NCBI GenBank assembly: GCA_964578605.1
Contig: CAZODO010000019.1
Coordinates: 1 to 64,000, forward strand
Direction: 5' to 3'
DNA: 64,000 bases
Origin: JAXMHN01 sp964578605
GTDB lineage: Bacteria; Verrucomicrobiota; Verrucomicrobiia; Limisphaerales; SIBE01
Numbering within the stretch: position 1 is the first letter of the stretch; every line of letters begins with the position of its first letter. The notes beneath the pieces were generated by a model that did not search any database, was not told the DNA's origin, and worked only from the letters and a program-made list of their open reading frames with translations. Positions 8,503 through 17,156 of the stretch are shown here, piece by piece. A program made the position numbers and the translations under genes.

Positions 8503-9570
8503 TCAGACGATCAGCATCGCATCCCCATAGCTGAAGAACCGGTATTCCCGGCGAACCGCTTCCTCATACGCCGCCCGGACCAGGTTCGTTCCACGCGTTT
8601 GGCCAGGCGCCGCAAATGCGCTCACGAGCATGAGCAAAGTGGAGCGGGGGAGATGGAAGTTTGTCAGCAGCGCTCCGACGACTTGGAACGTGAACGGCGG
8701 ATAGATGAAAATGCGGGTGCGCCCTTCCGTGGGGACCAAGCGACCCTTGTGGAGAGCCGCAACGCTTTCAAGCACGCGGACACTCGTCGTCCCCACGGCC
8801 ACAATCCGGCGGCCTTGGCTGCGCGCCGCATCGATCCGAGCGGCTGTTTGGGCACTCAGTTCAAAGCGCTCCTCGTGCATCGTGTGTTGGGTGAGATTCG
8901 CCACTTTCACGGGCGCGAAGGTCCCTAAACCCACGTGCAGCGTGAGTTCTTCGATTTGAATTCCTTGCCCGCGCAGTTCCGCGAGCATTTCCTCCGTGAA
9001 ATGCAGTCCCGCGGTGGGAGCCGCAACAGAACCTGTTCGGCTCGCAAATACGGTTTGATATCGGTTTCGGTCCTCCGGTTCCGGCGGACGCACGATGTAG
9101 GGCGGGAGCGGGACCTCGGCGAGTTCGTCAAGGAGCGTTGCGATATCGCTGGTGCCCTTGAACTGCAAGCAGCAGTGACCTTCGGCATTCTTTTCTGTGA
9201 CCACACCCGCGACCGTCTGCGCGTCGTCGCGGGCCTTGAACACGAGCCGGCTTCCCGGACGCACGCGCTTGCCCGGACGCAAGAGAGTCCACCATAGATT
9301 GGTCGAGACCTCCTCCAGAAGCAGAATTTCTACCTGGCCCCCGCTTCCGGCTTTCTGTCCCCGCAGTCGCGCGGGGAAAACCCTGGTATTGTTGAGCACG
9401 AGCACATCGCCAGGGCGGAGGAATCGGCTGATATCGCGGATGTTGGCGCAAGGGATGATTTCGCCGGATGCCCTGTCGAGCACCAGCAGCCGGGATTGAT
9501 CGCGGGCAGGGGCAGGACGCTGAGCGATGAGACGTTCCGGGAGGTGGAAATCAAAGTCAGCGGATCGCAT
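8503..9570 (-). CDS. queA: S-adenosylmethionine:tRNA ribosyltransferase-isomerase
   Basis: 355 residues, full family length. The N-terminus MRSADFDFHLPERLIAQRPA, the LVLNNTRVFPARL segment, the PTAGLHFTEEML signature and the HVGLGTFAPVK strand are all diagnostic of QueA. The enzyme transfers and isomerises the ribosyl part of S-adenosylmethionine onto 7-aminomethyl-7-deazaguanine in tRNA, giving epoxyqueuosine at the wobble base. No other queuosine genes are in the window. It is divergent from mraZ, so its promoter lies in the same 196-bp interval as the MraZ operator. Confidence 0.95.
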   Translation of the reverse strand: MRSADFDFHLPERLIAQRPAPARDQSRLLVLDRASGEIIPCANIRDISRFLRPGDVLVLNNTRVFPARLRGQKAGSGGQVEILLLEEVSTNLWWTLLRPGKRVRPGSRLVFKARDDAQTVAGVVTEKNAEGHCCLQFKGTSDIATLLDELAEVPLPPYIVRPPEPEDRNRYQTVFASRTGSVAAPTAGLHFTEEMLAELRGQGIQIEELTLHVGLGTFAPVKVANLTQHTMHEERFELSAQTAARIDAARSQGRRIVAVGTTSVRVLESVAALHKGRLVPTEGRTRIFIYPPFTFQVVGALLTNFHLPRSTLLMLVSAFAAPGQTRGTNLVRAAYEEAVRREYRFFSYGDAMLIV

Positions 9571-9684
9571 TTTGTCAAAGAATGCTCGACAGAAAGGGAA
9601 AAAACAGGAAAGAAAGCGGTCGACGTGCGAACAGGTTGTGAATAAGAGGTGATTACAAAGCGAACAACTACTGTCGCTATTTAG

Positions 9685-9738
9685 TTGACGTTGGTGGGGG
9701 AAAATGGGTAGAAATGGGGCGTTATGGGATAACAGGGG
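9685..9738 (+). promoter_or_regulatory. Probable mraZ promoter with MraZ operator (phased TGGG repeats)
   Basis: TGGG boxes start at 9695, 9705, 9715 and 9725, exactly 10 bp apart, with a GGGG variant at 9735. Known MraZ operators in E. coli are TGGGN repeats separated by 5 nt, that is, also a 10-bp period. A promoter-like TTGACG (9685-9690) and TAGAAA (9709-9714, 18-bp spacer) overlap the boxes, so bound MraZ would cover the promoter. The site lies immediately before mraZ, as expected for autorepression of the dcw operon. Confidence 0.75.
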
Positions 9739-9766
9739 GCGAAATGCCCTTGGTAGTGGGTTGAAA

Positions 9767-10237
9767 ATGTCAGCGAGCGCGTCCAGCGGTGCATTTATCT
9801 ATTATACCTCGCTCTATCGTCATGGCGTTGACGAGAAGCGCCGCGTGCAGATTCCGGCGAAGTGGCGACCGGCCGACGCTTCGGTTGAGTTCACCCTCAT
9901 TCTCTGGCCGAAAGGCACCATGCTTGAAGCGTGTTTGCTGGTGCTTCCGCCAGCCGAATGGGACGCACTTGTTCAGAAACTCAAAGCGTTGCCGTTTGCC
10001 GACCCTAAGGCACAGGAACTCCGCCGAATTATCGGACGGAACTCCGATCGCGTTACGGTCGATAAATCCGGCCGCATCTGCCTGCCCGAGGAAATGGCGA
10101 AAGCCGCCGCCATTGAGGACCGGGCGGTCTTGTTGGGCATGGTGGACCGGTTCGAGATCTGGAACCCGGAACGATACCAGGAAATTAGCGCTGCGGATAC
10201 CGATGAACGGCAGCTCGACGTCTTTCGCCAAATCTGA
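9767..10237 (+). CDS. mraZ: Transcriptional regulator MraZ
   Basis: 156 residues from the ATG at 9767. An in-frame ATG at 9704 lies inside the operator repeats, so it is a less likely start. Two SpoVT/AbrB-like repeats are visible: HGVDEKRRVQIPAKWR near the start and DRVTVDKSGRICLPEEMAKAA later, each with the DEKGR-like DNA-binding loop. MraZ forms a ring that binds the TGGG repeats upstream of its own gene and represses the dcw cluster. Position as first gene of a complete dcw cluster, with the phased TGGG repeats directly upstream, supports the call strongly. It is shorter at the C-terminus than some family members but complete. Confidence 0.92.
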   Translation: MSASASSGAFIYYTSLYRHGVDEKRRVQIPAKWRPADASVEFTLILWPKGTMLEACLLVLPPAEWDALVQKLKALPFADPKAQELRRIIGRNSDRVTVDKSGRICLPEEMAKAAAIEDRAVLLGMVDRFEIWNPERYQEISAADTDERQLDVFRQI

Positions 10238-10243
10238 GCCAAT

Positions 10244-10828
10244 ATGAGCTTTATGCGTTTACTCGCGGCGGGGCGCTCGGTGAAGGGCATAAGAAAGGAA
10301 CCGGGACCTTACCGGATGAATCAGGAGAGTCTTCTCCCCAGGTTTAACGCCGTCTCCAAAGGCGCGCCTGACGATGGCCAGGCGTCCGAGACGCAAACGG
10401 TGCCAGCTCCGCTGGCGGATGCGGCAGCGAATGATGCTGCTTGCCAGATCGTCGGGCAAGGGGAACCCCGTGCCGATGTCCTCAAGTTGGGCTGGCTCCG
10501 CCGGGCGATCAGCGGCGTGTTTCGAAGAAACACCCGCAACGGCGGCGACGCAGCCCGCGAGAGGAGGCGCTCGGTTCAGGGCCAGCCGTCTCTGGACACG
10601 GTGCGCGTTGTTCGCAATGACCTCACGGACACTGACTCCGAGGTCGCGTCCCGTCAGACCATGGCAGGGCAGAGTGCGGTTCCGCACCAGCCGCACGGGA
10701 TGGTTTGGAACCGGTTAAGTGCGCGGCTGCTTAGGCAGGCGGCGGAGGAATTCAGCGAGCTGCAAAAACAACGTGGAAAACTTCTCTCACAAGCCGGTAA
10801 TGGTCGCGGAGGTGCTCGCGGCTCTTAG
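10244..10828 (+). CDS. Hypothetical protein between mraZ and rsmH
   Basis: An open frame of 194 codons starts with ATG 6 bp after the mraZ stop and runs 56 bp into the start of rsmH in another frame. I do not recognise it. It is hydrophilic, Arg/Gln-rich, has no membrane segment, and ends in a charged helix-like stretch (RLLRQAAEEFSELQKQRGK). Its tight spacing inside the operon argues for a real gene, but a large opposite-strand frame exists at 10259-10696, so coding status is uncertain. A conserved counterpart between mraZ and rsmH in relatives would settle it. Confidence 0.5.
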   Translation: MSFMRLLAAGRSVKGIRKEPGPYRMNQESLLPRFNAVSKGAPDDGQASETQTVPAPLADAAANDAACQIVGQGEPRADVLKLGWLRRAISGVFRRNTRNGGDAARERRRSVQGQPSLDTVRVVRNDLTDTDSEVASRQTMAGQSAVPHQPHGMVWNRLSARLLRQAAEEFSELQKQRGKLLSQAGNGRGGARGS

Positions 10829-11702
10829 ACCTTGTTCCGGAGGGGTTTATGTCGATGGGACCCTTGGCGGAGGCGGACATGCGGAAGCGATGCTCGAAGC
10901 CAGCGCGCCTGACGGAAAGCTCTATGGCTGTGACCGGGATGCTCAGGCCGTGGACGCGGTGGCCCGTCGCCTGGCGCGGTTCGCGGGGCGCTGGGAAGTT
11001 CGGCGTGAGCCCTTTGAGGAATTGGCGGACTGGGTGCCGCCGGGCAGTGTCGACGGAGCGCTGCTTGACCTGGGCCTAAGCTCTCCGCAAATCGATCAAC
11101 CCGAGCGCGGGTTCAGTTTTCAATACGAAGGACCGCTTGATATGCGGATGGACACACGGCAGTCCCTAACGGCGGAGGGGTTGGTGAACGAAGCCAGCCC
11201 CCAGGACCTCGCGCGCTGGTTCCGAGAATTGGCCGGCGAGCCTCAGGCTGTCCGCCTGGCCCGTGCCATCGAGCAGGCGCGCCGAACGGCCCCGATCCGC
11301 ACGACCACGGCGCTCGCGTCCCTTATCGAACGCGCCGCGCCGCGCCGGGGGGCGCGAATCCATCCGGCGACGCGTGTGTTCCAGGCGCTGCGGATGGTGG
11401 TGAACGATGAACTGGGGATGCTGGACCGGGGAATGAAAGGGATCTGGCCTTTGTTGAAGCGGGGAGGGCGCCTGGCCGTGATCACCTTCCATTCTCTGGA
11501 GGATCGGATGGTTAAGGAATTTGGTCGCGAGCGGGTTCGCGACTATGCCATTCCAGGCAAGGTGGACATTCCCGAGCTTCGCCAGCCTGTGGCCCCGCAA
11601 GGCGTCTGGGTCAGTCGAAAGGCGATTCAGCCTTCGGAAGAGGAAGTTGCGGAGAATCCGAGGAGCCGAAGTGCGCAGCTCCGTGTGATAGAGAGGATTT
11701 AG
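10773..11702 (+). CDS. rsmH: 16S rRNA (cytosine-1402-N4)-methyltransferase
   Basis: 309 residues from the GTG at 10773, chosen because it gives the family N-terminus HKPVMVAEVL; the frame is open to 10719. SAM-binding motif YVDGTLGGGGHAEAML, the motif DGALLDLGLSSPQID, and the C-terminal ITFHSLEDRMVKEF are all typical. The enzyme N4-methylates C1402 in the decoding centre of 16S rRNA and is commonly the second gene of dcw clusters. The stop codon directly abuts the ftsL ATG. Confidence 0.94.
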   Translation: MENFSHKPVMVAEVLAALRPCSGGVYVDGTLGGGGHAEAMLEASAPDGKLYGCDRDAQAVDAVARRLARFAGRWEVRREPFEELADWVPPGSVDGALLDLGLSSPQIDQPERGFSFQYEGPLDMRMDTRQSLTAEGLVNEASPQDLARWFRELAGEPQAVRLARAIEQARRTAPIRTTTALASLIERAAPRRGARIHPATRVFQALRMVVNDELGMLDRGMKGIWPLLKRGGRLAVITFHSLEDRMVKEFGRERVRDYAIPGKVDIPELRQPVAPQGVWVSRKAIQPSEEEVAENPRSRSAQLRVIERI

Positions 11703-12089
11703 ATGAGTCGAAATCGAAAACACCAAACGGCCGGAGCACGCTTCGGGCCTGCCCTGAAGGCTCTCGGACTCTGTGTTGTCCTTGCCGGGTCCGGCTTGGG
11801 CTATGTTTGGCAAAAGGATCAGATCAACAAGCTTGGCGAACGGTTGAAGCAATGTGAGAAGCGGCACGAACAGGTGCGCGGCGAGAATGAGCGGCTGGCC
11901 CGCATCTTGGAAACGCTCCAGACCCCGGCCCAGATCGAGGCACGCATCCGTCAGAGCGGACTTGAGATGTTGGAACCCCAACCAGACCAGATTGTGCGTT
12001 TGGTAGAGGGGCCACCTCCGGTTGCGTCGCCGGCGGCAACAGAAAGACTCTATGCTGGCCAGCGGTTCCGCTGGTGGGCTCGGCAGTAG
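11703..12089 (+). CDS. ftsL: FtsL-like cell division protein
   Basis: 128 residues with one membrane helix (about 18-36, ALKALGLCVVLAGSGLGYVW) and then a coiled-coil-like segment (about 38-70, with KLGERLKQCEKRHEQVRGENERL). That is the bitopic inner-membrane layout of FtsL/DivIC-type proteins. FtsL joins FtsQ and FtsB in the divisome and activates the FtsW-FtsI synthase. Sequence conservation in this family is weak; the call rests on topology and on the position between rsmH and ftsI. No separate ftsB is seen in the window. Confidence 0.75.
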   Translation: MSRNRKHQTAGARFGPALKALGLCVVLAGSGLGYVWQKDQINKLGERLKQCEKRHEQVRGENERLARILETLQTPAQIEARIRQSGLEMLEPQPDQIVRLVEGPPPVASPAATERLYAGQRFRWWARQ

Positions 12090-12104
12090 CAGGACGGAAT
12101 CGGA

Positions 12105-14042
12105 ATGGGCGGCAAACTCGATGCGGAACGAGAGGACATGATCAGCGCAGCACAAAGTCGCAGGATGGTGGCCATGGGCTTTCTTCTTGTCGTGGCCTTT
12201 GCCTGCCTTGGCTTGCGCCTTTTCGAAATCCAGGTCCTGGATCATGCGAATCTGAGGTCCGAATCTGAGGACGCAACCCAAAAGATCTTCCTCCGACCAC
12301 CCAAACGAGGGGACATTCGCGATATTCGCGGCAATCTGTTGGCGGGCAGCATATTCGTGAAGACAGTCTCTGGGAATCCGGCTGTGCTCGGACACTGCCG
12401 GGCGGCGGTCGCCCAGGCTGTGGCACCGCTTCTGAACATGACTGAGAAGGAGGTCCTTCAGCGCTTGGAGCCAAGATTGTACACGAACAAGCTGGGAGTG
12501 CTTGATACCAATCGTTACGTCGTTCTGAAGCGCAAGGTCCCCGTGGAGCGTTGGGAGGAAATCCACGCCCTGATGCAGCAATTTCCTCCGGGAGTGGACG
12601 TCCGCCTCTTGCCGAGGCAGGAAAGGGATTTCTATAACCTCGTGCGCAAGTTTGGCATTACCGCGGATGCCTTTGATGATCAGGAACGGGTCTACCCGAA
12701 CCAGTCCCTGGCGGCCCACGTTCTCGGATTTGTCAAAGGAACGTATGGGGCCAGCCCCAAAGGCAAAGTGGACGAACTCGAAGGCCTGGGCGGGATCGAG
12801 CTCTCTCTGAACAAAGCACTGCAGGGCGTGGTGGGATGGCGGAGCACCGAGGTGGCCTTGAACCGCGAACTCGTCCCTTTCCGCAGTCAGGACGTCGAAG
12901 CGCATCCGGGGCGCAACGTCATTCTCACGATCGACCTGGGGGTTCAGCATATCCTGGAGACCGAACTCGCGGACGCCATGGTGAAGCATACCCCTCTCAG
13001 TGCTTGCGGGGTCGTCGTCCGGCCACGCACTGGAGAGATTCTTGCGATGGCGAGCCTGCCGTCGTTCAATCCTAACGATCACACGTTGACCCCTCTTAAC
13101 GACCTCCGAAACCGGGTGATCAGCGATCTCGCTGAACCGGGTTCAACGTTCAAGATTGTCGTCGTCGCCGGGGCCTTGAACGACGGCGTTGTCACCCTGG
13201 AAAACTCCTTCGATTGCGAGAACGGTGTTTTCCATTTCGCGGGACGTCTTCTCCACGATCACGAGCGGTACGGGGTGCTCACGGTCGAAGAGATTATTAC
13301 CCGCTCCTCCAACATTGGGGCGGCAAAGATCGGAATCCGCCTCGGTTCGGCACGCCTTTACGATTATATGCGCGGTTTCGGCTTTGGCTTGAAAACAGGC
13401 ATCGCGTTGCCCGGAGAAGCGAATGGTTTGGTCTACCCCGTCCCACGGTGGACGAAGTTGTCGATCTCGCGAATCCCGATGGGCCATGAAGTCGCCGTCA
13501 CACCGCTGCAGATGATGATGGCCATGTCGGCCGTTGCAAACGGTGGGCATCTCATGAGGCCCTTGTTGATTGACCGATTGGAGGACTCGCAGGGGCGGAT
13601 TATCGCCAAGAACTATCCTCATGAAGTCCGCCAAGTCGTGAGTGAACGGGCCGCCAGACTGATGGTTCAGGCGCTCAAGACGGTTGTGTCTACCAATGGC
13701 ACCGGCCGCAGAGCCATCCTTGAACATTACACGGCAGCCGGGAAGACGGGGACCGCACAAAAAATCGTTGGCGGCACGTATCGCCGGGACAAGCACTTCT
13801 CGTCGTTCCTGGGGTTCTTTCCTGCCGATACTCCGGAGGTTTGCCTCGGTATCTTCCTGGACGAACCCAAGCGCGGTTACTATGGCGGGGAGGCTGCCGC
13901 GCCGGTGTTCCGAAATGTTGCTGAGCGGGTTGGGCAGTATCTGGCAATCCCGTCGGACAGACCGGCGGCGACATCGGAGTCGCCTGAGGTCTCCGAAGAC
14001 GGCGGAACTCGCCAGGTCCCATTCAGCCAGGTGGAGGATTGA
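12105..14042 (+). CDS. ftsI: Division-specific penicillin-binding protein (FtsI/PBP3-type transpeptidase)
   Basis: 645 residues. An N-terminal membrane anchor (about 21-40, MVAMGFLLVVAFACLGLRLF) is followed by the PBP dimerisation part starting at RGDIRDIRGNLLAGS, then the transpeptidase domain with active-site STFK (Ser347 and Lys350), the SSN motif at 401-403 and KTG at 547-549. Cross-links stem peptides at the septum with FtsW. There is no PASTA domain at the C-terminus, which ends in a polar tail. The start ATG at 12105 follows ftsL by 15 bp. All catalytic motifs are intact. Confidence 0.93.
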   Translation: MGGKLDAEREDMISAAQSRRMVAMGFLLVVAFACLGLRLFEIQVLDHANLRSESEDATQKIFLRPPKRGDIRDIRGNLLAGSIFVKTVSGNPAVLGHCRAAVAQAVAPLLNMTEKEVLQRLEPRLYTNKLGVLDTNRYVVLKRKVPVERWEEIHALMQQFPPGVDVRLLPRQERDFYNLVRKFGITADAFDDQERVYPNQSLAAHVLGFVKGTYGASPKGKVDELEGLGGIELSLNKALQGVVGWRSTEVALNRELVPFRSQDVEAHPGRNVILTIDLGVQHILETELADAMVKHTPLSACGVVVRPRTGEILAMASLPSFNPNDHTLTPLNDLRNRVISDLAEPGSTFKIVVVAGALNDGVVTLENSFDCENGVFHFAGRLLHDHERYGVLTVEEIITRSSNIGAAKIGIRLGSARLYDYMRGFGFGLKTGIALPGEANGLVYPVPRWTKLSISRIPMGHEVAVTPLQMMMAMSAVANGGHLMRPLLIDRLEDSQGRIIAKNYPHEVRQVVSERAARLMVQALKTVVSTNGTGRRAILEHYTAAGKTGTAQKIVGGTYRRDKHFSSFLGFFPADTPEVCLGIFLDEPKRGYYGGEAAAPVFRNVAERVGQYLAIPSDRPAATSESPEVSEDGGTRQVPFSQVED

Positions 14043-14045
14043 GCT

Positions 14046-15554
14046 ATGGAACTTAAACGCATCCTCGATCAACTCCACCCGTTGAGTGTGGAGGGAACCC
14101 TTGACCGCGAGATAGCCGGGATCGCGTACGATTCACGGCGGGTTACTCCTGGCGTTCTGTTCATTGCAATCCCGGGTCATAAGACCGACGGCCACGAGTT
14201 TATCAATAGTGCTCTCGATCGCGGAGCCGTGGCGGTCGTCTGCGAGCGGAATGGATTCCTGCCGCACCGGGCCACCAAGATCTTGGTTGCGAACACAAGG
14301 GAGGCCCTGGCGCGGGCGTCGGCGGCCTTCTTTGGGCATCCTAGCACTGCCTTGAGGGTCATTGGGGTCACCGGAACCAACGGCAAGACAACTGTCGCCT
14401 TCATGATCAAACAGATCCTCGAGGCGGCTGGGATCAAGACGGGCTTGATTGGCACTGTCCGTTACGAGATTGGCGATCGGGTTTTCCCCGCCCAACGCAC
14501 CACGCCTGAGGCGCTGGAAGTTCAGCAGATGTTGGCGCAAATGCTCCGGGCCGGCTGCCAGGCCTGTGTGATGGAGGTCAGTTCCCATGCGCTCAGTCAG
14601 CACCGCGTGCTCGGGATTGAATTTGATGCCGGGATTTTCACCAATCTGACGCGTGACCATCTTGATTATCACGGCACTATGGAAGACTACTTCGCTTCCA
14701 AGAGAACCTTGTTCCGGGCGCTCGAGCAAGGAGCAAAACGTGGGGGCGTAGTCATAAACATTGATGATTCTTTCGGAGAACGTCTCGCCCATGAGAGCAA
14801 AGCAGAGATTAAACTCACCTATGGCTTGAGCACGGCGGCAAGGCTTCGCGCTACGAACATCGAACTCTCGGGCGACAGCACCAAGATGACAGTCGAAACC
14901 CCTGAGGGCCATTTCCGGTGCCGCCTTCCGCTCATCGGACGGCACAATGTCTACAACGCTCTAGCTGCGATCGGGGCAGGCCAAGTGCTCAAGGTTTCCA
15001 TTCCCGCTGTGCGTCGCGCTCTCGAGAGCGTGGACCCAGTCCCGGGGCGTCTCGAACGAGTCCCATCGCCGTTGCAGTTCGGGGTTTATGTGGACTATGC
15101 CCACACGGACGATGCTTTGTACAACGTGCTCACCACCTTACGGGAAATCACGCCCGGCAGACTCCTGGTGACCTTTGGTTGTGGCGGTAACCGCGACAGA
15201 GGGAAGCGGCCAAGGATGGGGCGAGTGGCGGCGGAACTGGCGGACTTTACGGTGATCACAAGCGACAATCCACGCCACGAGGTTCCCGGGCAGATTGCAG
15301 ATGAAATCGTCGAGGGCTTTCGCGCGGCCGGATCGGATCGCTACCGCGTCGAATTAGACCGGCGCCGGGCGATCGAAGAGGTGATCCGCATGGCGGAACC
15401 GGGAGACAGCGTTCTGATCGCCGGCAAAGGGCACGAGACTTACCAGGAGTTCGAGGACACCGTAGTCCCATTTGACGACCGGGTCTATGCCCGGGAAACA
15501 CTCGAGGAACGATCCGGACGGTTGCCGTGTCCGGACTTCGCGTCAAGGCATTAG
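14046..15554 (+). CDS. murE: UDP-MurNAc-L-Ala-D-Glu:meso-diaminopimelate ligase
   Basis: 502 residues. The Mur ligase P-loop GVTGTNGKTTVAF, the SSHAL motif (EVSSHALSQHRV) and the carbamylated-Lys region are present. The C-terminal domain holds the DNPR motif (TSDNPRHEVP), the established marker for meso-diaminopimelate rather than lysine as substrate. This points to a Gram-negative type peptidoglycan. It starts 3 bp after the ftsI stop, so translation is probably coupled. Confidence 0.94.
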   Translation: MELKRILDQLHPLSVEGTLDREIAGIAYDSRRVTPGVLFIAIPGHKTDGHEFINSALDRGAVAVVCERNGFLPHRATKILVANTREALARASAAFFGHPSTALRVIGVTGTNGKTTVAFMIKQILEAAGIKTGLIGTVRYEIGDRVFPAQRTTPEALEVQQMLAQMLRAGCQACVMEVSSHALSQHRVLGIEFDAGIFTNLTRDHLDYHGTMEDYFASKRTLFRALEQGAKRGGVVINIDDSFGERLAHESKAEIKLTYGLSTAARLRATNIELSGDSTKMTVETPEGHFRCRLPLIGRHNVYNALAAIGAGQVLKVSIPAVRRALESVDPVPGRLERVPSPLQFGVYVDYAHTDDALYNVLTTLREITPGRLLVTFGCGGNRDRGKRPRMGRVAAELADFTVITSDNPRHEVPGQIADEIVEGFRAAGSDRYRVELDRRRAIEEVIRMAEPGDSVLIAGKGHETYQEFEDTVVPFDDRVYARETLEERSGRLPCPDFASRH

Positions 15555-15715
15555 CCGATGAATTTATCCCCGACAACTGAAACAACTTGGGGAGATTTGG
15601 GGTTCCTGAGACAGGATCGATTGAGCTCGGAGGCTGGATGTTCCCTGGTGTGTGCATCGCCATCCCGCAATGGCGGGACAATGGGAAACAGTTTTCAATG
15701 CACAGGTCCGCGTTG

Positions 15716-17101
15716 ATGGAACCCCGAACTTTACAGTACATGACGGATGCATGCCAAGGTCGCTTGCTGGCCGGCTTGCCAGGTTCCCTGGCAAGCCGCG
15801 TCTGCACGGATTCTCGCACCGTGCGCCCCGGCGACATCTTTGTCGCCCTAAAGGGGGAGCGGCACGACGGGCACGCCTTCGCGGCGCAAGCTGCTAACGA
15901 CGGTGCTGTCGGTTTGGTTCTCGACCAGGCGCGACTTCCGTCCCCGCTGCCGAACTGCGGAGTCGTGGCGGTTCACGATACCCGCAGGGCCTATGGCCGG
16001 ATGGCGGCGCGTTATCGGCAGGATTTCCCCATCCCGCTGGTCGCGGTGGCTGGATCCAATGGAAAGACCACGACGAAGAATATTCTCGCTGCCGTTTTAT
16101 CCCAGAAGTTCAAAACACTGCGCAGCGAAGCGAGCTTCAACAACGATGTCGGGGTTCCGGCAACGCTGCTGAATCTCCAAGCTGACCACCAGGTTGCGGT
16201 GCTTGAGTTTGGAACGAATCATCCGGGAGAGCTGGCGCCATTGCTTGAACTCGCGAGGCCCCGATTTGGCGTCATCACCGCCATCGGACGCGAACATCTG
16301 GAGTTCTTTGGTGGATTGCCCGGAGTTCTCGAGGAGGAAGGATGGCTCGCTGAGCTCCTTCCGCCGGATGGCCGGCTTTTCATCAACGGCGACAGTTGGG
16401 GCGCGGAAGAGTTGATTCGGCGAGCAAACGCTCCGGTGACCCGCGCCGGGCTCGGGAAACAGAACGACTGGCGGGCAACTGGGACACGGATGGACGAGAG
16501 GGGAATAGTCTTTAGCGTGCAAGGTCGCACGGCTGGGTTTTGCCGCGATTTCCGGCTTCCCCTGCTGGGGCGGCATCAGGTGGTCAATGCCTTGCTGGCG
16601 ATTGCCGTGGCGGCTGAGTTCGGGATGAATCCGGAGGAAGTTCAACTGGGTCTGCTCTCATGCGTACCGGCGAGAATGCGCCTTGAGCTTGGCATGGTGG
16701 GCGGAATTTGCATCTTGGATGATAGTTACAATGCGAATGCCGATTCCGTGCGGGCCGCGCTGGAGACTCTTCGCGATTTCCCTTGCCGAGGTCGGCGGAT
16801 GGCCGTGCTGGGCGATATGGCCGAGTTGGGTGATCACGCCCGCGCGGCGCACGTCGAGATCGGGCGGTTTGCAGCTGAGTCTCAAGTGGAACATTTGTTC
16901 ACCGTGGGAGAAATGGCCGCAGTCACGGCCGAGGCGGCACGAGGCGCCGGGGTACAATGGGTGCAGGCGTGTGCCGACCTTATCTCTGTCGCCGAGGGCC
17001 TGTGGAAGATCGCCCGGCCGGACGATGTCGTTTTGCTGAAAGGCTCGCGAGTAGCGGGCCTGGAGAGGATCAAGCAGTGGCTGGACGAGAAGGTGCGGTG
17101 A
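15716..17101 (+). CDS. murF: UDP-MurNAc-tripeptide:D-Ala-D-Ala ligase
   Basis: 461 residues from the ATG at 15716; the frame is open to 15587 but the canonical N-terminus begins with EPRTLQYMTDACQGRLLAG. P-loop VAGSNGKTTTKNILAAVL, the FGTNHPGE motif, and the C-terminal DDSYNANADSVRAAL motif identify MurF, which completes the UDP-MurNAc-pentapeptide. The 161 bp between murE and murF hold a small perfect hairpin (arms TCCCGC and GCGGGA at 15663-15678) and no T-run, so a true terminator is unlikely. It is one of the few wide gaps in the cluster. Confidence 0.93.
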   Translation: MEPRTLQYMTDACQGRLLAGLPGSLASRVCTDSRTVRPGDIFVALKGERHDGHAFAAQAANDGAVGLVLDQARLPSPLPNCGVVAVHDTRRAYGRMAARYRQDFPIPLVAVAGSNGKTTTKNILAAVLSQKFKTLRSEASFNNDVGVPATLLNLQADHQVAVLEFGTNHPGELAPLLELARPRFGVITAIGREHLEFFGGLPGVLEEEGWLAELLPPDGRLFINGDSWGAEELIRRANAPVTRAGLGKQNDWRATGTRMDERGIVFSVQGRTAGFCRDFRLPLLGRHQVVNALLAIAVAAEFGMNPEEVQLGLLSCVPARMRLELGMVGGICILDDSYNANADSVRAALETLRDFPCRGRRMAVLGDMAELGDHARAAHVEIGRFAAESQVEHLFTVGEMAAVTAEAARGAGVQWVQACADLISVAEGLWKIARPDDVVLLKGSRVAGLERIKQWLDEKVR

Positions 17102-17156
17102 CGGCGATGGGTTGCCGAGGGACCGCAAGTTGGAGAAGCCTTTGTTGGAGACCGGA

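Noticed and set aside
11166..13082. 638-codon open frame on the minus strand
   Set aside because: It is antisense to rsmH, ftsL and ftsI, whose motifs are complete; the frame is open only because of high GC.
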